A DNA stretch of 64,000 bases from NCBI RefSeq assembly GCF_018863195.1, contig NZ_JAHKRT010000001.1:310001-374000 (forward strand), read 5' to 3'. Origin of the DNA: Sphingomonas quercus. GTDB lineage: Bacteria > Pseudomonadota > Alphaproteobacteria > Sphingomonadales > Sphingomonadaceae. The notes under the pieces are model-generated. The model was not told the origin of the DNA. It saw nothing but the letters and a program-made list of their open reading frames with translations, and ran no database searches. Shown here piece after piece: positions 58,647 to 64,000 of this stretch; position 1 is the first letter of the stretch, and every line of letters starts with the position of its first letter. The position numbers and the translations under genes are program-made.

Positions 58647-59108
58647 GTGGACGGGATCGATCCGGCCTGGGCGTGGATCAGCGCCGGCCTCGCGCTGGCC
58701 GCGGCGGAAATCCTGCTGCCGGGCTATTTCCTGATCTGGATCGGGCTGGCGGCATTGGTCACCGGCACGCTGACGCTCGCTTCCGGGGTGGCGCTGGTGC
58801 CGCAGCTCGGCCTGTTCGCGGTGGTGACGGTCCTTTCCGTGCTGGTGGCCCGGCGCTGGACGACGGAAGTGCTGCCGGACGAGACGCTGATGCTCAACGA
58901 CCCTGCCGCGCGCCTGATCGACAGCATCGTCATCGTCGAGGAGACGGTGAATGCCGATCACGGCCGGGTGCGGGTCGCCGATGGCACATGGCCGGCACGC
59001 GGCGACCCGGCGCGCCCCGGCGACAAGGTGCGCGTCGTCGCGGTGGAGAATGGCTGCCTGATCGTGACGCGCCGCAGGCGGAGTGGACAAGGGCGCGGGA
59101 ATCGCTAA
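58647..59108 (+). CDS. NfeD-like membrane protein
   Basis: A 153-residue short-form NfeD. Two or three membrane segments (WAWISAGLALAAAEILLPG, LIWIGLAALVTGTLTLASG, LGLFAVVTVLSVLVAR) precede an OB-fold C-terminal domain (DHGRVRVADGTWPARGD, GDKVRVVAVENGCLIV). NfeD proteins pair with SPFH proteins, and the gene starts 5 nt after the SPFH stop at GTG 58647. The long-form serine protease domain is absent. Confidence 0.92.
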   Translation: MDGIDPAWAWISAGLALAAAEILLPGYFLIWIGLAALVTGTLTLASGVALVPQLGLFAVVTVLSVLVARRWTTEVLPDETLMLNDPAARLIDSIVIVEETVNADHGRVRVADGTWPARGDPARPGDKVRVVAVENGCLIVTRRRRSGQGRGNR

Positions 59109-59138
59109 AAGTTCGCCTTCCGTTCCAGTGGAGGCCTC

Positions 59139-60542
59139 GTGGATCCCGCGCTTGTCATCGGCCTGATCGTAGCGCTGCTTGCCGGCCTCGGCGCCGGCTG
59201 GCTGCTCGGGCGGCAGGGCCTCGCCGCCGCGCGCGGCGAACGCGACGAGGTTCGTCGTGATTTCAACCGCGCCATCACCGAGCTCGCCGCCGCCGCGACG
59301 GAAGCGAAGCAGGTTGAGCCGCTGAAGGCGGAGCGCGCCGCGGCGGAGGCACGCGCCGTCGCCGCCGAGACGGCGCTTGGCGCGGCACGCGCTCAGGCGG
59401 AGGAGCGCGCCGCCGCTCATGCCGCGCAGATCGCCCAGCTCAACGAGGCGCGCGAGGCTCTGGCCGCGCAATTCGGGGAGGTCGGCACCAAGCTGCTCGC
59501 CGAGGCACAGCGCAATTTCCTCGAGCGCGCCGACCAGCGCTTCGCCGAGGCCGGCAAGGACAGCGAGACCAAGCTCAAGGCCCTGCTCTCGCCGGTGCAG
59601 GATACGCTCAAACGCTATGAGGAAGGCCTGTCGCGCGTCGAGAAGGAGCGCGTCGATTCCTACGCGGAACTGCGCCAGACGGTTACCCAGCTCGCCCAGG
59701 GCAATGACGTGGTGCGGCGCGAGACGGCGCGGCTCGCCAATGTGCTGCGCTCCAGCCCGAAGCATCGCGGCCGCTGGGGTGAGGAGCAGTTGCGGACCGT
59801 GCTGGAATCGGCCGGGCTGTCGGAGAATGTCGACTTCTCGCTGCAAGGCGCGGTGAATGACGGCGAGCGGCTGTTGCGGCCGGACTGCGTGATCCACCTG
59901 CCGGGCGGGCGCTGCATCGTCATCGACGTGAAATGTCCGCTGGTCGCCTTCGAACAGGCTTTCGACGAAGAGGATGAGGAGCGCCGCGCCGCGCTGTTGC
60001 TCGCCCATGCCAATGCGATGCGCAGCTATGCCGCCGATCTCGGGCGCAAGGGCTATTGGCGGCAATTCGAGCTATCGCCCGATTTCGTGATCATGTTCAT
60101 CCCGGGCGAGCATTTCCTCGCCGCCGCCGCCGAGCGCGCCCCGGACCTGATCGAGACCGCGTTCCGATCCGGCGTGATCATCGCGTCCACGATCAACATG
60201 CTGGCGCTGGCCAAGGTCATGGCGGGCATGTGGCGGCAGGAGAAGCTTGCCGAGCAGGCCGAGGCGATCGGCGCGCTCGGCAAGGAGCTTTATGCCCGCC
60301 TGGCGGTGATGGGGGACCACGTCGCCAAGCTGGGCCGTAACCTCAATCAGGCGACGGGAGCCTACAACGCCTTCGTCTCGAGCCTCGACCGCAACGTCCT
60401 GACCAGCGCGCGCCGCTTCGAGGCGCTCAAGGTCGACACCTCCGGCAAGGCGATCGAGCCGGTGTCACTGATCGACGCGACGGCGATCGGCTCGACCAAG
60501 CTGTCCGCCTTGGCCGACGGCACGGCGGAGGCCGCGGAGTAG
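59139..60542 (+). CDS. rmuC: DNA recombination protein RmuC
   Basis: A 467-residue RmuC family protein. An N-terminal membrane anchor (LVIGLIVALLAGLGAGWLLG) is followed by a long coiled coil (about 25-130) and the RmuC domain (about 165-430), a PD-(D/E)XK-nuclease-like fold: SSPKHRGRWGEEQLRTVLE, RLLRPDCVIHLPGGRCIVIDVKCPL (D and VDVK-type core) and FIPGEHFLAAA. In E. coli it limits inversions at short repeats. GTG 59139 begins the anchor. It lies 30 bp after nfeD on the same strand. Confidence 0.93.
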   Translation: MDPALVIGLIVALLAGLGAGWLLGRQGLAAARGERDEVRRDFNRAITELAAAATEAKQVEPLKAERAAAEARAVAAETALGAARAQAEERAAAHAAQIAQLNEAREALAAQFGEVGTKLLAEAQRNFLERADQRFAEAGKDSETKLKALLSPVQDTLKRYEEGLSRVEKERVDSYAELRQTVTQLAQGNDVVRRETARLANVLRSSPKHRGRWGEEQLRTVLESAGLSENVDFSLQGAVNDGERLLRPDCVIHLPGGRCIVIDVKCPLVAFEQAFDEEDEERRAALLLAHANAMRSYAADLGRKGYWRQFELSPDFVIMFIPGEHFLAAAAERAPDLIETAFRSGVIIASTINMLALAKVMAGMWRQEKLAEQAEAIGALGKELYARLAVMGDHVAKLGRNLNQATGAYNAFVSSLDRNVLTSARRFEALKVDTSGKAIEPVSLIDATAIGSTKLSALADGTAEAAE

Positions 60543-60562
60543 GCGACCCGGCGCCCCGTCGA

Positions 60563-61162
60563 TCAGGCGACGGAATGCGCCGTCTCGATCAGGGAAGGCC
60601 GGCCGCGCATCGCCAGCCACCACGCCGCCAGCGAGGGGCGATGTGCGCGCCAGTCCCGTTCCGGCCAGCGGAAATCGAGATAGCCGAGCAATGCCGCCAC
60701 GGCGATTTCGCCGATCGTCCACGCCTCGTCAGCGAGCCCGGTGATTTCCAGCCTGTCCAGCGCGGCATCGCGCGCCTCATGGAATCGGGCGATCATCGCC
60801 GGCACTTGCTGTCCGGCCGGGCGCCGTTCGTCAGCGAACAGGCGCCCTGCCGCAGTGCAGGCGCCGTCGGCGAGCCCTTGCAGAAGAAGCGCCCGCCACC
60901 GCGCCGCGCCCTCCGCCGGGATCAGCCGGCGGATCGGGCCGAGACTGTCCAGCCAGTCGCAGATGACAGCGGACTCATAGAGGACGCCCCCCTCATCCGT
61001 GACCAGCGTCGGCACCTTGGCGAGCGGATTGAGCGCGCGGAGGCCGGCGTCCGTCCACGGATCGACCCGCCGCAACACGAGGCGCCCGGTGAGCCCGAGT
61101 TCATGCGCGGCGATCCGCACCTTGCGCGCGAAGGGGGAGGTCGGCGCGTAGTAAAGCTCCAT
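60563..61162 (-). CDS. Glutathione S-transferase family protein
   Basis: A 199-residue GST. The thioredoxin-like N-terminal domain (1-80) has LYYAPTSPFARKVRIAAHELGL (catalytic Ser region), NPLAKVPTLVTDEG (cis-Pro) and LYESAVICDWLD (glutathione contact). The helical C-terminal domain follows, with IGEIAVAALLGYLDFRW. Substrate unknown. ATG 61162 is chosen for its GGGGG site 7 nt upstream; a GTG at 61168 overlaps the upstream stop by GTGA. It is coupled to the TrmH-family gene. Confidence 0.93.
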   Translation of the reverse strand: MELYYAPTSPFARKVRIAAHELGLTGRLVLRRVDPWTDAGLRALNPLAKVPTLVTDEGGVLYESAVICDWLDSLGPIRRLIPAEGAARWRALLLQGLADGACTAAGRLFADERRPAGQQVPAMIARFHEARDAALDRLEITGLADEAWTIGEIAVAALLGYLDFRWPERDWRAHRPSLAAWWLAMRGRPSLIETAHSVA

Positions 61163-61164
61163 GC

Positions 61165-61968
61165 TCACCCCCGCCGATGCTGGTTGAGCACCTCATAGGC
61201 CATCACCGCCGTCGCCACCGCGGCGTTGAGGCTGTCGGCGGCGCCCTGCATCGGAATCTTGACGCGCACGTCGCAGGCCGCCGCATAGTCGGCAGGCAGG
61301 CCCTGCGCCTCGTTGCCGACGAGGAGGAAGGTCGGGCGCGGATAGCGCGGCGCCTGATAATCCTCCGACGTGTCGAGGCTGAGGCCGACGAGCAGCCCTT
61401 CCCCTGCCCTTAGCCACGACAGGAAATCCGGCCAGCGCGCGCGGGCCACCTGCTGGGTGAACAGCGCACCCATGCTGGCGCGCACCGCCTCGACCGAGAA
61501 GGGGTCGACGCAATCGTCGATCAGGATCAGCCCGCCCGCGCCGACCGCGTCGCCGGTGCGCAGGATGGTGCCGAGATTTCCCGGATCGCGCAGCGACTGA
61601 GCGACCAGCCAGATATCGGCCCGGCTGCGATCGACGGCGCCAAGATCGGTGGCGAACTCGTCATAGACGCCGAGCACCGTCTGCGGATTATCCTTGCCCG
61701 ACAGCTTGTGCAGAATGTCCCGATCGGTCTCGATCGCCTCACCGCCAGCGGTTTCGGCGGCCGCAGAGAGGCGCCGGACGAGCGGATGGCCGGCGGTGTC
61801 GGCGGTGTGGAAGATGTAGCGCGGCAGGCGACCGGCCGCTTCCGCCTCGGCGAGAATGCGGAGCCCCTCGGCAAGGAACATGCCTTCGTCGCGGCGATGC
61901 TTCTTATCGCGAAGCGCGCGTACGCGCTTGACCAGCGGATTGGAGAAGGCGGTGATGACGCGCGGCAT
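61165..61968 (-). CDS. TrmH/SpoU family RNA 2'-O-methyltransferase
   Basis: A 267-residue SPOUT methyltransferase. A small substrate-binding domain (about 1-95, NPLVKRVRALRDKKHRRDEGMFLAEG) precedes the knotted SAM domain with the three SpoU motifs: QSLRDPGNLGTILRTGDA, FLLVGNEAQGLP, and IPMQGAADSLNAAVATAV. It probably methylates 23S rRNA (RlmB-like) or tRNA; sequence alone does not decide which. It starts the two-gene unit with the GST gene. Confidence 0.92.
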   Translation of the reverse strand: MPRVITAFSNPLVKRVRALRDKKHRRDEGMFLAEGLRILAEAEAAGRLPRYIFHTADTAGHPLVRRLSAAAETAGGEAIETDRDILHKLSGKDNPQTVLGVYDEFATDLGAVDRSRADIWLVAQSLRDPGNLGTILRTGDAVGAGGLILIDDCVDPFSVEAVRASMGALFTQQVARARWPDFLSWLRAGEGLLVGLSLDTSEDYQAPRYPRPTFLLVGNEAQGLPADYAAACDVRVKIPMQGAADSLNAAVATAVMAYEVLNQHRRG

Positions 61969-62081
61969 GCTGGCGGGTTAGCCGATGCCCTGGTGGAGGA
62001 ACAGACTTAACCGAAACGAAACCAGAAACATGGAAATGCCGTGGCCGCGCGGGAAGCACCCGCCCCGGGGGGAAGAACCAT

Positions 62082-62306
62082 ATGTTGATGCAGTCACGCG
62101 ACTTCGGCGCGATGCGAATCGTCGCGCCGCCACGCCGCTCCGCCATCGTGATGCGCAGGGCCACCGGCGCGGCGGTACGCGCGATCACCGCCCCGCTCGC
62201 CGCGATCCTGTTCCTGATCCTGGCGACGTGGCTGGTCGTGGGCACCGGGCTTGGCGTCGCCGCCTATCTCGGCCGGCGCGCGCGGGGCGCGGCCGGCGTG
62301 CGATAG
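62082..62306 (+). CDS. Small single-pass membrane protein
   Basis: A 74-residue protein. A basic N-terminal part (MRIVAPPRRSAIVMRRATG) leads into one membrane segment (APLAAILFLILATWLVVGTGLGVAAYL, about 37-63) and a short basic tail (GRRARGAAGVR). ATG 62082 has GGGGGGAAG 6-8 nt upstream. The plain hydrophobic segment and good ribosome site support it. No family is recognised. It is convergent with the HPr gene 2 nt away. Confidence 0.6.
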   Translation: MLMQSRDFGAMRIVAPPRRSAIVMRRATGAAVRAITAPLAAILFLILATWLVVGTGLGVAAYLGRRARGAAGVR

Positions 62307-62308
62307 CG

Positions 62309-62581
62309 CTAGTCCTCGCCGAACTTGGCCTCGACCAGTTCGGCGAGCGCCAGCACCGCGACCTCGGCGCCGTCGCCGGCGGCACTGATCGTGACGCTGT
62401 CGCCCATCGCGGCGCCGAGCATCATCAGACCCATGATCGATGTGCCGGCGACGCTGGAGCCGTCCTTCTCCACTTCGACATTCGCCGGCTGCCGGCTGGC
62501 GAGCGTGACGAATTTCGCGGATGCGCGCGCGTGAAGACCGCGCTTGTTGGTGATCTGGACCGTCCGTCGGACTGGGGTCAT
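62309..62581 (-). CDS. ptsH: Phosphocarrier protein HPr
   Basis: A 90-residue HPr. H17 in RGLHARAS is the phosphohistidine; S48 in GTSIMGLMML is the site phosphorylated by HprK. Its start overlaps the EIIA gene stop by 4 nt. With hprK, rapZ and an EIIA in the same operon but no EIIB, EIIC or EI gene in view, it belongs to the regulatory PTS of alphaproteobacteria, which senses carbon or nitrogen status and does not transport sugar. Confidence 0.97.
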   Translation of the reverse strand: MTPVRRTVQITNKRGLHARASAKFVTLASRQPANVEVEKDGSSVAGTSIMGLMMLGAAMGDSVTISAAGDGAEVAVLALAELVEAKFGED

Positions 62582-62985
62582 GCAGCAGCCTCTCCGAGAA
62601 TTTCGGACGCCACCGATATATATTTCCTGCCCGCCTCTCGGGCGGCGGCGGCGGCAGCCTTAACCTGCATCGTCTTTCGCGCCCCGTCCAGACGGATAAG
62701 CATCGGCAGATTGACGCCGGCGATAACCTCCACCCGCTCGCTCTTCATCAGGCTGATGGCGAGGTTGGAGGGCGTACCCCCGAACAGATCGGTGAGCAGG
62801 ATCACCCCGCTGCCGTCATCGACACGACCGACGGCGGCGGCGATCTCCTCGCGCCGGGCTTCCATGTCGTCCTCGGGGCCAATGCAGATCGCGGCGATCG
62901 CCTCCTGCGGCCCGACCACATGCTCCATCGCATTGACGAACTCGGTAGCGAGTCGTCCGTGCGTCACCAGCACCAAACCAATCAT
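62578..62985 (-). CDS. PTS EIIA component, mannose family
   Basis: A 135-residue EIIA of the mannose (ManX-N) type. H9 in LVLVTHGRLA is the phosphoacceptor. ILLTDLFGGTPSNLAISLM and VIAGVNLPMLIRLD are the family signatures. It receives phosphate from HPr. It overlaps both neighbours by 4 nt (rapZ stop and ptsH start), showing a tight operon. Confidence 0.95.
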   Translation of the reverse strand: MIGLVLVTHGRLATEFVNAMEHVVGPQEAIAAICIGPEDDMEARREEIAAAVGRVDDGSGVILLTDLFGGTPSNLAISLMKSERVEVIAGVNLPMLIRLDGARKTMQVKAAAAAAREAGRKYISVASEILGEAAA

Positions 62986-63905
62986 TCAATCCCACCCGCG
63001 CCATGCTCCCCGGCTGGCCGCTCTTGTGTGATGGCGGCGTGCGCGAGGTCCCTGTGCTGGACCGTGAGCGAAAAACCGCTGCAGCGCAACAGCGCCGCCA
63101 CACGCTCCGCCGCGTGAACCGACCGGTGTTTCCCTCCGGTACACCCGAAAGCCACTGTAACATAGGACTTTCCCTCCCCGGCGTAGCGGGGAAGCAACAG
63201 ATTCAGCAGCCCTTCGATCCGCTCCAGCGACTCCTCATAGGCCGGGTCGCCCGCGATATAGTCGGCGACGGCGGGATCCCGGCCGGTCAGCGGGCGGAGC
63301 GCGACGTCCCAATGCGGATTGCGCAGATAGCGCATGTCGAACACCAGATCGGCGGCACGCGGCAAGCCGCGCGAGAAGGCGAAGGAGAGGATGGCGAGCG
63401 TCATCGTCCCCTGCCCTCCGGCGCTGCCGAAGCGCTGGCGGAGTTCCGCCTGGAGGGCGTTGCTGGTGAGGCCGGTGGTGTCGATGAGGTGATCGGCGCG
63501 GGCGCGCAGCGGGGCCATCTGGCGACGATCCTCGGCAATGCCGAGCGCGGCGGGGCGATCCAGCGCCAGCGGGTGGCGGTGGCGGGTCGCGGAAAAGCGA
63601 TGCTCCAGCTCGGCATCGGCGCAATCGAGGAACACGATCTCGACGTCATGTCCGCTGCGCGCCAGCTCGGCGACGATGCGGCCGCCGTCAAAGCCGCGCG
63701 TGGCGCTGCCCAGGCCGATGGCGAGCGGGCGCTCCTCGGGCGCATGGGCGGCGGGGGCGACGCCGAGCAGGCGGTCGAACAACCGCACCGGGATGTTATC
63801 GACCACCTCCCAGCCGAGATCCTCGAATGTCTTGAGCGCGGTGGTCTTGCCGGCGCCGCAGAGGCCGGTGACGATCATCACGCGCTGCGGCACGACCTCG
63901 CTCAT
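62982..63905 (-). CDS. rapZ: RapZ (YvcJ) nucleotide-binding regulator
   Basis: A 307-residue RapZ-family protein. The N-terminal P-loop is G14-L-C-G-A-G-K20-T-T; a Cys stands where most relatives have Ser. The Walker B-type VEIVFLDCADAELEHRF and the FGCTGGKHRS segment in the C-terminal half are also present. In E. coli RapZ guides RNase E to GlmZ to control glucosamine-6-phosphate synthesis; in alphaproteobacteria its target is less clear. Its ATG overlaps the hprK stop by ATGA. Confidence 0.96.
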   Translation of the reverse strand: MSEVVPQRVMIVTGLCGAGKTTALKTFEDLGWEVVDNIPVRLFDRLLGVAPAAHAPEERPLAIGLGSATRGFDGGRIVAELARSGHDVEIVFLDCADAELEHRFSATRHRHPLALDRPAALGIAEDRRQMAPLRARADHLIDTTGLTSNALQAELRQRFGSAGGQGTMTLAILSFAFSRGLPRAADLVFDMRYLRNPHWDVALRPLTGRDPAVADYIAGDPAYEESLERIEGLLNLLLPRYAGEGKSYVTVAFGCTGGKHRSVHAAERVAALLRCSGFSLTVQHRDLAHAAITQERPAGEHGAGGIE

Positions 63906-64000
63906 GCGCCGTGCCTGCCCAGATGAGCCAGCGCCAGCTCGACCTTGAGCGGCGCGGAAGCCTCCAGCGCGGCGAGCCGCACCAGCGGCACGGCGATGCC
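63902..64000 (-). CDS. hprK: HPr kinase/phosphorylase, C-terminal end (truncated by window)
   Basis: The last 32 codons plus stop are visible: VPLVRLAALEASAPLKVELALAH and a short tail. This fits the C-terminus of the short alphaproteobacterial HprK, which phosphorylates HPr on serine. The operon context (rapZ, EIIA, HPr) makes the call firm despite the short stretch. The catalytic P-loop lies outside the window. Confidence 0.8.
   Translation of the reverse strand, partial: GIAVPLVRLAALEASAPLKVELALAHLGRHGA

Overview
The window is GC-rich chromosomal DNA from an alphaproteobacterium, most probably a sphingomonad (order Sphingomonadales). This rests on gene order and protein style, since no database search was possible. 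The main clues are an F1-only ATP synthase operon (atpHAGDC without F0 genes), a regulatory PTS operon (hprK-rapZ-EIIA-HPr), surA-pdxA-rsmA, an HWE-type sensor kinase cassette, an Oar-like TonB receptor, a lone cpaF, and recurring GTCAccC..TTTCAG palindromic intergenic elements. Nearly all of the window is coding and looks like core genome. I saw no prophage, insertion sequence, CRISPR array, integrase or rRNA.

Layout. 1-3.4 kb: tail of a DUF3298-like gene, radC, a secreted EF-hand protein, purB and a GNAT acetyltransferase. 3.4-9.8 kb: a chaperone region holding dnaK-dnaJ and hrcA-grpE, all on the minus strand and separated by three plus-strand envelope genes (copper-chaperone lipoprotein, HEMTH-motif protein, CAP protein). 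9.9-13.3 kb: DUF1440 membrane protein, flavin reductase, acs and a phasin. 13.4-17.5 kb: three consecutive cell-wall enzymes (a DD-carboxypeptidase and two different L,D-transpeptidase types), then ada. 17.6-22.6 kb: atpH-A-G-D-(YHS-like small ORF)-C. 22.6-29.9 kb: GNAT, cpaF, a small membrane protein, an exported methyltransferase with glutathione peroxidase, and opgG/opgH for periplasmic glucan synthesis. 30-36.5 kb: nupC-phoD and a large Oar-like TonB receptor, with a CRP-like operator before nupC and a Pho-box-like site before the receptor. 36.7-39.7 kb: three translationally coupled signalling genes. 39.9-45 kb: tRNA-Thr(GGU), a 43-aa protein, divergent aminopeptidase P and prolyl-oligopeptidase-family peptidase, and a MoaB/CinA-like protein. 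45-51 kb: map, surA-pdxA-rsmA, a TPR protein and rsmB. 51-57.3 kb: a secreted CocE/AEH-type hydrolase bracketed by palindromic repeats, guaB, an M28 peptidase and a CitE-like lyase. 57.7-60.5 kb: SPFH-NfeD-RmuC. 60.6-64 kb: GST, TrmH-family methyltransferase, a small membrane protein, then HPr, EIIA, RapZ and the start-truncated hprK.

How genes work together. The clearest new hypothesis is a nucleotide or organophosphate scavenging unit at 30-36.5 kb: the receptor could bring substrate across the outer membrane, PhoD could remove phosphate in the periplasm, and NupC could import the nucleoside. Its two control sites suggest separate carbon and phosphate inputs. The chaperone region carries an RpoH-like heat-shock promoter before dnaK, and on the minus strand keeps the order hrcA-grpE-dnaK-dnaJ despite the inserted genes. 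The PTS genes at the right end lack any sugar permease and are most simply read as a regulatory phosphorelay.
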